From Chionoecetes opilio (lineage: Eukaryota; Arthropoda; Malacostraca; Decapoda; Majidae), in contig JACEEZ010003550.1 in NCBI GenBank assembly GCA_016584305.1, forward strand, positions 814,574 to 878,573: a stretch of DNA of 64,000 nt, written 5' to 3'. Positions 10,311-25,876 of this stretch are shown piece after piece. A program made the position numbers and the translations under genes. Each line of letters starts with the position of its first letter. The first letter of the stretch is position 1. The notes under the pieces were generated by a model that saw only the letters and a program-made list of their open reading frames with translations, made no database searches and was not told the DNA's origin.

Positions 10311-10505
10311 AACATGCACAACTCACGCTTTACAGTTCTCACCAGGAAAGTTGCGACGGCTTGCTAGCACGTCCTTGTGGTCCCGGCGCCTCCTGCTGCG
10401 GGACTTGCACGATCCTCTTAAAAATGTGCTGAGCTTCTGTCGTGTAGCTTTTGTGTGTCTTCCTTGGGGGTCCAGCTTCCTTCCCTTCGCTACCTCCATG
10501 AATTT
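10311..10505. other. Unique stretch
   Basis: A short unique piece between two arrays. A 109-codon plus-strand frame starts here at 10351 but its second half is only the CT array, so I do not count it as a gene. Confidence 0.4.
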
Positions 10506-10925
<420 letters not shown>

Positions 10926-10978
10926 TCTTTCTTATGTTCTTATTTTCTTATTTTCTTATATTCTTATGTTCTTATCTT
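10926..10978 (+). repeat. TTCTTATGTTCTTA-type repeat, possible LINE tail scrap
   Basis: Seven imperfect copies of the 7-mer TTCTTAT. The same wording ends the LINE at about 2860, so this may be a severely 5'-truncated copy of the same 3' end. Without the GGCCTCTTGTAGC part that remains a guess. Confidence 0.5.
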
Positions 10979-11139
10979 TGTAGTAATAGCATAACAAGCC
11001 GATGCCACGACCCATATCCGCAGTTTGATTCCTCTCCTTCTTGTTCTCATCCTTGCACCCAAAACGAACTCAAAACACGAAATAAAATAAGAGTTGCAAG
11101 GCGCAGCAGAGAGAAGAATGGTGGGGGGATGCGTGAGTG
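10979..11139. other. Unique stretch
   Basis: Short unique DNA leading into the purine tract. Nothing recognised. Confidence 0.35.
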
Positions 11140-11775
11140 GATTAAGTATAGGAGGAAAAGAGGTGGAGGAGGAGGAAAAGGAGGGGAGATTGGAGGTAAA
11201 GGAAGAGAAAATAGAGGTGAAGAAGGGGAATAGGGAGGATAATAAGGACCAAAGGAAAATGGAAGGGTAGGTGCAAAGATTAGGAGGAGGAGGAGGAGAG
11301 GAGGAGGTGGGAAGAAAAAGAGGAGGAGGGGATGGGAAGAAAAGGAGGAGGAGGAGGAGGAGGTGGGAAGAGAAGGAGGAGGAGGAGGAGGAGGAGGAGG
11401 AGGAGGAGGAGGAGGAGGAGGAGGAGGAGGAGAAGAAGAAGAAGAAGAAGAAGAAGAAGAAGAAGAAGAAGAAGAGGAGGAGTGGAAGGTGGAGGAGGAG
11501 GAGGTGGTGGTAGGTTCAGGTAAGAGAAGGAGGAGGAGGAGCAGGAGGAGGGAAGAAAAGGAGGAGGAGGAGGAGGTGGGAAGAGAAGGAGGAGGAGGAG
11601 GAAGGGAGAAGAAGAAAAGAAGAAGAAGAAGAAGAAGAAGAAGAAGAAGAAGAAGAAGAAGAAGAAGAAGAAGAAGAAGAAGAAGAGGAGGAGTGGAAGG
11701 TGGAGGAGGAGGTGGTGGTAGGTCCAGGTAGGAGAAGGAGGAGGAGGAGGAGGAGGAGGGAAGAAAGTGAGGCAT
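11140..11775. repeat. GGA/GAA polypurine tract with internal 212-bp duplication
   Basis: Plus-strand purine DNA of over 600 bp. A (GGA)n to (GAA)n run ends at about 11475 and is followed by GAGTGGAAGGTGGAGGAGGA, GGTGGTGGTAGGT and TCAGGTAAGAGAAGG. The same order recurs about 212 bp downstream (GAA run 11612-11684, then the same words), so the block is duplicated. The long poly-Leu/Ser/Pro minus-strand frame of 262 codons and the Glu/Arg/Gly frames are artefacts. Confidence 0.92.
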
Positions 11776-11965
11776 ACGTAGGAGGCTGTCGAAGAAGAGC
11801 CTCATTGTGAAGGGCGGGCCAATACGTCGCCTCATTTCCTTGATGGCGCCTCATTGGCTCTGCACCTCGTTGTAATCGCGGTAGTGATGAGTGTAATGAG
11901 CAAGGTGGAAGATTGTCCATAAAGTTTGGGAGTCGTGAAGGAAGTGTTGGCTGGGTTTCTTTTTG
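11776..11965. other. Unique stretch
   Basis: A short unique segment with repeated CCTCAT words (near 11800, 11830, 11850). No gene recognised. Confidence 0.4.
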
Positions 11966-12200
<235 letters not shown>

Positions 12201-12885
12201 TCTGTCCACCATAACATTAGTTTTTCTTTATTTTTATCGGCCTCTTGTTCCCACTCTACCGTGTTTTCTTTCTTTTCTTTATTGTTTTTATTGATTTTCT
12301 TTATATGCGCTTTTCATCGTTATAGAATATCGTGTTTAGTTATATTTCTCCTTCCCACCCATCTCCTCCTCCTCCGCCTTTTCCTCTTTCTCATCCTTCA
12401 AACACAAGTATTTTTTTTTACATCACAAAGGACTGGCCAAGAGCAAAAAAAAAGTTATAAAAGTACATCGGTTTATTCAGTTCACGTGTACGCCATCCGG
12501 CATCTTGCAAACAGCGAACAGCTTTGACGGCCACTCTATAAACAAGACATTGATAAACTGGTGAGACTGCATCGTAGAATAACTAAACTGATTCTAGATT
12601 GCAAGGGAAAAAAAACGTATGAAGAAAAATTAAAGAACGAAATTTGTTTATAAATCGACTTGATATGTATCTCAAAAACGGCTCTAAAGCTACATTTTTC
12701 ATACTTGGGTGAATTTACCAGGAATTTCTCTAGCAGTTGCCAGTAGTATTAGTTTGTAGAATAGACTAGTTTTATCTTTCTCCCTTTTCTCATCTTCCTA
12801 TTTTCAGGGATATTTCTATGACAACCCACAGCTTTGTCCGCGCTTGCTTACTTGTAGTTTTAATAATTCTCACAACTACCCGCAT
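12201..12885. other. Unique AT-rich stretch
   Basis: About 680 bp with no repeats and no recognisable frame, ending at the TTAA of MITE copy B. Confidence 0.4.
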
Positions 12886-13118
12886 TTAACCCTTTGAGAC
12901 CCAGAACGTAATTTCCATTGTAATTTGGCTACCATTAGACAATTTTAATTAATACAAGCAATATTTTATAGATATGACTCTGTTTAATATCCTTGCGACT
13001 AACTAATTTGGAATATTCAGTTTCTTTTCGTAACTTTTCGTAACTTTTCGTTATTTTTTATGGCTCGACAACAGACATTTCATATAACAAAGCATAGATC
13101 TGGGCGTTAAGGGGTTAA
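12886..13118 (+). mobile_element. MITE with TTAA target site, copy B (piggyBac-like)
   Basis: TTAA at 12886-12889 and 13115-13118. The left end is TTAACCCTTTGAGACCCAGA and the right end is TCTGGGCGTTAAGGGGTTAA. It is 233 bp, longer than copy A because a 10-bp word (CTTTTCGTAA) is tandemly repeated inside, near 13023-13050. The interior aligns with copies A and C throughout. Confidence 0.88.
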
Positions 13119-13400
13119 ACATAAAAATCTATTAATAATTCCTTATCTCCTACATTCCCTTCTATTCATCTTCCTACTCCATTCCTATCCTCACAATCAT
13201 TGTATTATCCTTATGTGGATTTTTCCGCCATCTAGTCCTTCCCTCTCCACCCTGCATTATTTTTAAAGCCTCCAACGACCGTCCTTCACATTCCTCATCA
13301 ACTCCATCATCGAAAATTCATCCTCCTCCCCTCTCCCTCACTCTCACTCGTGCCATTTTCATTTAGGGACTTTTTCCTTCCTTCCTCTCCCCTCCCACAC
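13119..13400. other. Unique stretch
   Basis: AT-rich then pyrimidine-rich. No gene recognised. Confidence 0.4.
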
Positions 13401-14100
13401 ACACACCCACAAGGCCATAACGTCCCTCCTATGCTGTGGACATCCAGATTTCTGCCACACCCGCTTGTCTTGTGTCTTCTTCCTCTACTACCTCCTCTAA
13501 TTCCTCTTCTTCCTTCCCTTCCTTCTCCTCCTGCTCCTCCCCTGTCTATATTGTGTCTTCTCCCTTCTCTACCTCCTCTACTTCCTTACCATCGTTCCTT
13601 CCTTCCTTTTCTCCTCCTCCTGCTACACCCGCTTGTCTTGTTTCTTCTCCTCCTCTACTACCTCTCCTTCATCTCCCTCCTGCGTCCACTTCCTCGTTTT
13701 TCCTTCCTTCCCTTTCTCTCCCTCCTGCCCCTTCTCGTGTCTGTCTTGTGCCTCCTTCCTCCTCTATTCCTCCTTCCGTCCTCTCCTTCCTTCCTCTCCC
13801 TTCCTCCCTCCTGCTCCTTGTTCTTCTTCCTCCCTTCCTTCCCTCCACCCTCCTGCCCCTCCCGTGTCTGTCTATTTCCTTTTTCCTCCTCTATTTCCTC
13901 TCCTTCTATCCTTCCTTCCTTCCCTTCCTCTCTCCATCCCGTGTCTTCCTTCTTCCTCCTCTATTTCCTCTCCCTCCTTACCGTCCTTCCTTCCTTCCCT
14001 TCTTCCCTCCTTACCGTCCTTCCTTCCTTCCCTTCTTCCCTCCTTACCGTCCTTCCTTCCTTCCCTTCCTCTCTCCATCCCGTGCCTGCAGCATCCGCAT
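13401..14100. repeat. Pyrimidine-rich tract with a 33-bp minisatellite
   Basis: About 700 bp of CCT/CTT-rich DNA. Between about 13960 and 14085 a unit containing TTACCGTCCTTCCTTCCTTC repeats exactly every 33 bp (TTACCG at 13978, 14011, 14044). Phrases such as TCTCCATCCCGTG and CTCCTCTATTTCCTCTCC also recur. The 305-codon frame across the region is a compositional Leu/Ser/Pro translation. Confidence 0.88.
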
Positions 14101-15270
14101 CTCCGAGCTCGAAACGTTCCCTTTGTTGTGGCGTTTCCCGTGTTAAGTCTGAGGCGTCTTGGTGGCCGAGTGGAGATATTTGCGAGTCCTTGTTGGGTTG
14201 GAAATATATATTTTTTCTTTATCATGCAGTAATGTTAAATTCCTTTCGTATGTTAATATTAATATAGCAGTGCCTTGAGGTTGTACCCGAGTGGTGAATT
14301 GTGATTTATTTTTATTTTTCTAACCTGGAAATCTGTTGGTTTGCTTACTCTTATTTTTTTAAGGTTACGTGTTGGGAGTGTAAAGAGGCGATGAGAGTGT
14401 GGGTCTTAACTTCCATTTATTCGTTGTAGCTTTTAGCGTTAGGGAAGAGATACTTAGAAAGGAAAGGGAGTCGTTTGTAATAGCTGGAGATATTTTTTTA
14501 GGTTTCAAGATTGTTCGGTATTGCTTCGTTGTATCAATATATCTGAAACAATTCTCGTTAGTGTTATCCGCTTTATAGTTTTCTTATTTTTATGATTTGT
14601 AGTTACGTGCTTGATGGGAGGCTATTCTTTCCTATGTCTTTCTTTTCTTTTCTTTCTACACCTCTTTTTTCACACTTTTTTTTTTTACTTCCAATCATCT
14701 TTTTTTATTTATTTTTTTATTTTTCATTTTTTACTTCCATAACCACCACCACGTCAACCAAATCATTGTCACCCAAGCCTCAGTTCTCAATTTTTCTTCT
14801 TCTTTTTTTCCTCCTCCTTCACTGTCTCCTTTTTCTGCATTTTCTATCCTCTTTTACTCCTGTCTAGTCTTCTTTTTCTAGATATTCCATCCTCTTTTAC
14901 CCTTGTGTTCCCTCGTGCTCTCTTGCCCTCTCCTTTCTTCCATGCATTAAGCCGACGCCTCAGAAGAACCAGTCAGTATCTTCGATCATTTCCGTGTGGG
15001 TTAAAAAATCGCTCCGTCACTTAGGAATTTTCAACAACGCTTCCCTTTTGACTTCGTTGGCAATTTAAATTCCTCCGAGAAGATTTTATTTAATCGACAA
15101 TTACTTAGTTTAGTCGAGGTTGCTTCATCATTCTGTCCTTCTGTTTGTTAGTTTGTTTGTTTTTGTCAGTTCCTCATATGTATTGGTCTGTCTTTCTGTC
15201 TGTGTTTATTTGCCCTATCTGGGTATCCGTTTGTTTGCTTGTCTGCCATCCCGTGTCTCTGCTCTTGTAT
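14101..15270. other. Unique stretch, T-rich in the middle
   Basis: About 1.2 kb without arrays. 14640-14870 is T-rich with a Phe/Leu frame. No coding or RNA gene is recognised. Confidence 0.4.
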
Positions 15271-15272
15271 GT

Positions 15273-15858
<586 letters not shown>

Positions 15859-16062
15859 TTACTGGTTGGTCTCTGGCCGTCAGGGTGGCAAGGTTGGTAG
15901 AGACGTGAGCTCGCAATGTGCAGCGTCCCTGTGCATTCGGTCAGCGGTTCGAGTCCGCCTAGTTCGTGCTGACGTGGCGGCGCTTTGTATAGTCAATAAC
16001 CTTGTAGTTGGTACTTGCAAAATGTCTAGATAGGATGAAAATCTTATCTTACTGGTTGGTCT
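15859..16062 (+). mobile_element. tRNA-derived SINE with 14-bp target-site duplication (SINE-A)
   Basis: A perfect direct repeat TTACTGGTTGGTCT at 15859-15872 and 16049-16062 flanks a 176-bp insert. Near its 5' end the insert has an A-box-like GTGGCAAGGTTGGTAGAG (about 15884-15901), and about 50 bp further on a B-box GCGGTTCGAGTCC, the two parts of an RNA polymerase III internal promoter. The 3' end is GATGAAAATCTTATC, a short A/T-rich tail instead of poly-A. Such structure defines a tRNA-derived SINE moved by LINE machinery. The parent tRNA is not clear. Confidence 0.9.
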
Positions 16063-16566
16063 GCTTGTGAAGTGACGTTAGGGGAATGGTCTTATGGGTA
16101 GTTCGCTTGCGTTCTTTTTTTCCATCAAAAGTTTATAAAAAGCCCACTAGTTAGTTAGCTAGCTTATAGCTGTTAGACCCTATAAGGTATACAGTAAGAG
16201 ATTTCGACATTTTTTTAGGTGTCTTGATACTATTAATTGCTGCTTGCTGATAATGGAGTGGATGTGTGGAGGTGATGGTGTTCCAAATAGAGGTATGCAG
16301 GTCCATAGTGTGGTAGTGTTGGTGGTGGTGGCGGTGGTGGTGGTGGTGGTGGAGGGGAGGTGTGAAAGCTCCCGTGATCAAGAGAGTGTAAGCGGAGGGC
16401 GAGGTGGGCAAGGGGTCGGGGATTTATGTAATGGTGGGAGGCTGGCGAAGGTCTGCGTCCGAGGCTGAGCTGCAAGTAGTAACCTTCACCTTTAAGCCGA
16501 TGGAAGGGACAGGTCAGGTCAATGATGGGTTCGAGTGGCGGCTTGTTATGATGTGGTGTTTGGTGG
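16063..16566. other. Unique stretch with a (GGT)n patch
   Basis: GTGGTGG-rich at about 16318-16352. The Val-rich frames on the plus strand are due to that. No gene recognised. Confidence 0.4.
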
Positions 16567-16655
16567 GGCTCAGACGAGGGCTCAGGCGGGACTCTGGCGG
16601 GACTCTGGCGGGACTCTGGCGTGACTCAGGCGAATTCAGGCGGGACTCAGGCTGT
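16567..16655. repeat. 11-bp minisatellite, GGCGGGACTCT
   Basis: Six to seven imperfect copies of GGCGGGACTCT/GGCGGGACTCA. Confidence 0.88.
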
Positions 16656-17085
16656 AGCAAAGGTTCTGGTGTAGGTGTGGATGCATGTGCCGTGTAAGTA
16701 GTGTGTATGTGTGTGTGTTTTCGTGTGTTTTCTTTCCATGGGAGTTCGTATTGAAATATGTGCAGTCATTTTGTCGCTAAGTCACGCGTCGCCGTCCTAT
16801 CTCATCGGGCAATGCATGCTCACGGAAACGCCTGATATGTTTACATGCCTCACTGCCTTGCAACTCAGCGCATCACAATACCTTTTTCCCATCATTAAGC
16901 ACCAACGGATGATTCAATGGAAAGCAATATGGTGATTTCCTGCCCCAAAATCCCATCTTGTACCCGTCCACATATAGAAGGACCCCGAGATTGGTCTTCA
17001 CTATTGCTCAATGTAGCGAGGAAACCTTTTGCATTATATCGGTGCCCTGTCGTCGGCCGGGTTTAAGCTGCCTCGGATCCCTCAC
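16656..17085. other. Unique stretch
   Basis: Holds a 74-codon and a 60-codon frame with no recognised domain. No gene supported. Confidence 0.4.
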
Positions 17086-17892
17086 TAGAACCTCTGTTAC
17101 CCTGACAAACACCTGGGTAGTCTCACACAGGGGACTCTGAACAAATACCTGGACAGTCTCACACAGGGGTCTCTGACAAACACCTGGACAGTCTCACACA
17201 GGGGTCTCTGACAAACACCTGGACAGTCTCACACAGGGGACTCTGACAAACACCTGGACAGTCTCACACAGGGGACTCTGACAAACACCTGGACAGTCTC
17301 ACACAGGGGACTCTGACAAACACCTGGCACACAGTCTCACACACTGGCGTCTCCCGGACTGACAAACACCTGGACAGTTCACACAGGGGACTCTGACAAA
17401 CACCTGGACAGTTCTCACACAGGGGACTCTGCAACAAACACACAGCTCTGAAAACGTCTCACACAGGGGACTCTGACAAACACCTGGACAGTTTCACACA
17501 GGGGACTCTGACAAACACCTGGACAGTTTCACACAGGGGACTCTGACAAACACCTGGACAGTTTCACACAGGGGACTCTGACAAACACCTGGACAGTTTC
17601 ACACAGGGGACTCTGACAAACACCTGGACAGTCTCACACAAGGGACTCTGACAAACACCTGGACAGTTTCACACAGGGGACTCTGACAAACACCTGGACA
17701 GTTTCACACAGGGGACTCTGACAAACACCTGGACAGTTTCACACAGGGGACTCTGACAAACACCTGGACAGTTTCACAGCAAGGGACTCTGACAAACACC
17801 TGGACAGTCTCACACAGGGGACTCTGACAAACACTTGGACAGTTTCACACAGGGGACTCTGACAAACACATGGACAGTTTCACACAGGGGAC
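17086..17892. repeat. 35-bp minisatellite, about 23 units
   Basis: The unit is CTCTGACAAACACCTGGACA followed by GTCTCACACAGGGGA. The units are contiguous with no spacers. Two variants occur: GTCTC in the outer units and GTTTC in the inner block (about 17490-17780). 17325-17460 is disordered, with insertions inside units that look like sequencing error or recent rearrangement. Confidence 0.96.
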
Positions 17893-18885
17893 TGTCGCAT
17901 GGGGGAGCAGCGCCGCGATGCCGTGAGTGGAGCGTCACATCCCTCAGCTCCCTCGGGGTAGTTGACCAGGAAATGCGGACTCATTTGTGTGCCAGCTCAG
18001 AACGCTCGCATCCATCAGTGGCGGGATGGAGAGCGGTCGTCACTCTCCATTGCTGTATTGATCTCCGCGTCCTGAGTGCTTCTCTGTTCATTTTTTGTTC
18101 ATATCTCGGCCCCCATCTCCTTCAGACTCCTGGTTCTGCTCTATCTCCCTCGACATGCCTCTTCTCCTCATCTTTATTCACACGCCTAACTCCACTAACC
18201 TTCATTCTGACTCTCAAAAACTGGCCTCTCCCTTCTCCCTAATCCAATGCTCACTTTTTATATCACTTAGAATCCTGTGGAAAAAAGTTTACTGATTTTA
18301 ATATGCATAACCTATCAGCTTTTATGCCCCTGTTGTAAAAACTCCACGACATTAAGTCCCAGTGATGTGTGAGAGTCGGATGAATTCCTTCCACTCATCC
18401 CGACTTTGCGTAGCTCATTTACACTTTTCCAATTACATCGGCAATTTACACCATTATTCTTTCCCCTTTTCCTTAGCGGTCAGGGATGGCTGGGTCGCGA
18501 GCCTATTTGTGATAAGATCGCGGGAAAGTTTAGATTGTGCTCCGTAAAGCTGCACATAAAAGGGAGGGAAGGGAAGGGGGGGAAAGGATCCTCTGACTGC
18601 CTGCCCACCCGTCTCGACTTACGCTGCCGAGGGTCACGGGGTCGACAAAAACAAAAATAATAACCGTAGCAGACTCGCCCCGTCCAGACTACTAAAAAAG
18701 TAAACAATGTACACAGTTACAGAAAGACCTTGAATGACAGCCAGCGAGGAGCAGGCAACGTTGTCCTTCAGCGTATTGACAGAAGCTGAGCAATGCAAGC
18801 AGTAATGGAGGAGAACGAAAAAAATGTAGAACAAGAAGGATAGCGAAGGGATGTAACAAGAGGACAGCTGGTGGAGGAAGAGGGA
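17893..18885. other. Unique stretch, nothing recognised
   Basis: About 1 kb of mixed sequence, GC-richer at 17895-18070. Frames of 60-135 codons are present on both strands and overlap each other. None resembles a known family. Confidence 0.35.
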
Positions 18886-19012
18886 AGGAGAGAGGGAGAG
18901 GGAGAGGGAGAGGGAGAGGGAGAGGGAGAGGGAGAGGGAGAGGGAGAGGGAGAGGAAAGGAGAGGGAGAGATAGGGGAAGAGGGAAAGGGAGAGGGAGAG
19001 AGGGATAAGCTT
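18886..19012. repeat. (GGGAGA)n hexanucleotide repeat
   Basis: A nearly perfect AGAGGG hexamer array from about 18890 to 18955, with degenerate GAGAGGG/AGGAAAGG continuation. Confidence 0.93.
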
Positions 19013-20355
19013 AAGAATCGGCAACGAGGGAGGAAGAGGAAGAGTGTGAGAGCCGTGAGAAGGGTGGGAGGGTATTAGAGAAGGGAGGAGACGCACAGTG
19101 CATTAATCCGAGGCAAAAATAATACTAGGGTTGTGGGGGGGCGGGGGGAGCATCCAATATCTTGACCGGATTCATGACACCCCCCCTCTCCCCCCCCCAT
19201 GGCCGTCGCTGGAGTTAATGGGTCTCCGAGGACGTGACTCAAACTTCCTCGCTGAGCTAAGGAATGCCATGCAGGTGGTCGCTGGTCGTCGCTTTTAATG
19301 GCGGGAAAGTGAAGGATCCGCCGAGGCACGCCCTTCGAAGCCACGTCAGGACTTCAATTTAAATGGAAAGGGAAAAAAATAGATGATGGTAATATTGAAG
19401 ACGTTGATTTTGGTCCCTCATTATATCATTGTTACCGAGCCAAACACCTTAATGTTAACTAAAGGAATGTTACATCATTTCACACAGGTTCCTATCACAC
19501 TCTCATCCCTAATTAACTGACGGTTCCTGTTCCTTACTTTTTGTTGTTGTAATGCTCAAGGGAGTTCGCAGCCTAAGAAGATCCTACTCCTCTTCGCCAC
19601 ATTGTTAGTAAATATATTCAAATTAGATGTATTGTATTCCGATACGCCTGTTCCCCTCCAGTCTCGGGCCCCATAGAGCCACGCCGCCACGGCAGGACCC
19701 GACGGCATCGCCTCTAACCTTGCGGCGTCCTTGGCTTTTTTGAAGGTTGGGAAAATGAATGCAGAATGTGGGATGAATAATGAAAAAAATATAAGAAGAA
19801 AAAGAGAAAACCTTCCGCCAGTCCCTGATGAAAATGAAAAGTATAAAAAAATGTATGTAAGTTTTCAATTTTGGAGGCGGTTTTTTCCTGCGCGGGTGAT
19901 GGTGTGAGTTTCAGGTAGAGGAAAGGGAGCGAGGGAAAATAAGGTCTTGGGAAGGTCTTGGCCACCGCCTTTCCCCTCGTCCAGCGCCTTGTGGCTTAGG
20001 CAGGAGTCTCATCTTAGGTTTATGTTGCTTACCTTGACGCGTGATTTTTTAGCACATAATATATTTCAAGGATCTTGGTATTTTTTTAATTATTGTATTG
20101 CTTTATAAATAATCTGAAATCCTTTGAAATCTCAAGGAAAGGGAATTCAATTTCAGTTATCTTTTTTCAAATTTGGAAATTACGAAAGTTGATATGATTT
20201 CCACATAGAAAAATATATGTGTTTCTCGAAAACTTTACTCCTTTGACATGATGAACAGACGAAAGAAAATTTTTAAAGCTGAAAAAATAATGAAACTTTT
20301 GCCTTTTTAGAGGATGAGACCCATAGCATCCTTGACGTCACCTGATGACTCTTAG
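19013..20355. other. Unique stretch with a short G-run cluster
   Basis: About 1.3 kb. A G-rich patch sits at 19130-19150 and C-runs at 19181-19200. The rest is plain unique DNA, AT-rich from 20040 to 20310. No gene recognised. Confidence 0.35.
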
Positions 20356-20655
20356 GTGTGTATTCATCTAGTTGTATTCATCTAGTTGTATTTTACAGGG
20401 CCTGAGCAACGCTCGTATGGCACCGTCTCCATATCAACATTTTTATCATTCATCCTTAGTGCTTATAGTGTTGGCCGAAGCCAGCACCCCAGGAGGCGGG
20501 TCACAAACCCCCGGCTAACACCCGGTACCCATTCACTGCTGGGTGGACAGGGGCTCGGGTTTTAAGGAAACAGCCCAACTGTTTCCGCTCCGCCCGGGGA
20601 TCGAACCCGGGACTTCTCGGTTGTGAACCGAGCGTACTACCCTACACTACGGAGT

Positions 20656-20656
<1 letters not shown>
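20356..20656 (-). mobile_element. tRNA-Val-derived SINE (SINE-V)
   Basis: Minus-strand head 20656-20586 folds like a tRNA. The A-box region is CCGTAGTGTAGGGTAGTACG, the anticodon stem-loop is CTCGG-TTCACAA-CCGAG with anticodon CAC (Val), and the T-arm is CCCGGGTTCGATCCCCGGG. The acceptor arms are TACTCCG and CGGAGCG, with an A-C mismatch and a T-G pair. A tRNA-unrelated body of about 200 bp follows and ends in two copies of CAACTAGATGAATA. Head plus body plus short repeated tail marks a SINE, not a working tRNA gene. No convincing target-site duplication is visible. Confidence 0.88.

Positions 20657-20658
<2 letters not shown>

Positions 20659-20715
<57 letters not shown>
20659..20715. repeat. 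(GT)n microsatellite
   Basis: About 28 GT units directly adjoining the 5' end of the SINE head. Confidence 0.96.
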
Positions 20716-20718
<3 letters not shown>

Positions 20719-21505
20719 CATGCCTTAATAAGATAATCCTTCTGGCCATATTATTGGTGACAGTAGCAAGACGTCGCCGGCGTGGGTTTTGCGGGTCTGG
20801 ATATGACAACACATTTACATATCCCATCACGAGGGAGATTAGTCGAGGCGGCAGCTGGAGCCCTTCCCTCCCTCCTTTCCTTTCTTCCTCCCTTCCTTCC
20901 AGCTCCTCAATTCTTACCCCTTCTTCGGCGCCACCACCAGGCTGCTATCAGTCAGTTGCAACTCTTCGCCTCTCTTCCTCAGTATAACCTTTAAAATCTT
21001 CCTTCTTTCCTTCCTTCCCTCTGGTGAAAATATCCTGAAAGAATCATGCATTGCCGCTATTACGAAAGCAGAGAGCGATATGAATAGAGAAGTCACGGGT
21101 GGAGAGAAAGAGAGAGGAGAGGAAAAACGGAGTGATGGTGAAAGATAGTGATAAAATAGATGGTGCGTGGTGCTCTGGGTAAAACTCTTTATGATGCTAG
21201 TGATATTATAGGTAGGTTTTTTTTTACTAATAAATGAAGTCAGGCTCTTGTAGTAAACGTGTGTATGGCAAATTCTGTACCAAATCCAGGACGTATAAGA
21301 TAGACGGGCTAGGACATGACGGGAATTTGTTACTCCTCCCACCATCAATTTTCTTCCACTTTTCTCCCTCCATTACTTTCCTTCCAATAGTCACCATAAA
21401 ATTTCCTCCATCACTGCTCTTACTCTACGCTTACTCCAACTCTTCCACCACGACCCCTTTACTCTCAACCCTCTCCTTGTCCTTGGCTGCGTCCTCTTCT
21501 TCCAC
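20716..21505. other. Unique stretch
   Basis: CTTCC-rich at 20865-20900 and 20995-21020, otherwise ordinary. The 144-codon minus-strand frame (20914-21348) has no recognisable domain. Confidence 0.35.
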
Positions 21506-21507
21506 CT

Positions 21508-21570
21508 CCTCCTCCTCCTCCTCCTCCTCCTCCTCCTCCTCTTGCTCTTCCTCCACCTCCTCCTCCGCCT
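21508..21570. repeat. (CCT)n trinucleotide array
   Basis: A run of about 13 CCT units followed by a degenerate CTC tail. Confidence 0.93.
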
Positions 21571-21572
21571 GA

Positions 21573-24270
<2,698 letters not shown>

Positions 24271-24514
24271 GAAGAAAATAGAAAAAAAAAAGAGTTCACG
24301 GTCAAGCTCGAATCCTTTTTTCTATAAACTCCTGAAGAACCTTTGTGTCTATAGTGATTCATAAGGGCAATTTGATGAGTAGCTTAACGACAACGAAGAG
24401 AAAAAAAAAGTGTTCAAGGTCAAGCTCGAATCTTCGCTCTTTTTTCCATAAACTCTCGAAGAAGCTTAGTGTCTTGTGATTCATAAGGCAGTTCGATGAG
24501 TACCTAAACGGCGA
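24271..24514. repeat. Diverged tandem duplication, period 118 bp
   Basis: GGTCAAGCTCGAATC recurs with CAAGCTCGAA at 24303 and 24421. Both units start in GAAGA plus an A-run with GTTCA-GGTC, and run through TATAAACTC/CATAAACTC, GAAGAA, TTAGTGTCT/TTTGTGTCT, GTGATTCATAAGG and GATGAGTA. They differ by several substitutions and indels. Confidence 0.85.
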
Positions 24515-25825
<1,311 letters not shown>

Positions 25826-25851
<26 letters not shown>

Positions 25852-25876
25852 GTGAGTGTGTGTGTGGGGGGGGCAG
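25826..25876. repeat. (GT)n microsatellite, short
   Basis: Two GT runs separated by GAATGTGA, followed by a G-run. Confidence 0.9.

Noticed and set aside
11047..11835. 262-codon minus-strand frame rich in Leu, Ser and Pro
   Set aside because: It is the complement of the GGA/GAA polypurine tract, and every phase is open because the repeat contains no stop codon.
13350..14267. 305-codon frame, the longest on the plus strand without a homopolymer
   Set aside because: It lies in a pyrimidine tract with three overlapping open phases of the same Leu/Ser/Pro/Phe composition and contains the 33-bp minisatellite. No domain.
17086..17892. CRISPR-like regular repeats of 35 bp
   Set aside because: The units are contiguous with no unique spacers, and the context is eukaryotic. 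It is a minisatellite.
20586..20656. Functional tRNA-Val gene
   Set aside because: The acceptor stem has a mismatch and the element continues into a SINE body. There is no immediate T-run terminator on the minus strand after the tRNA-like part.
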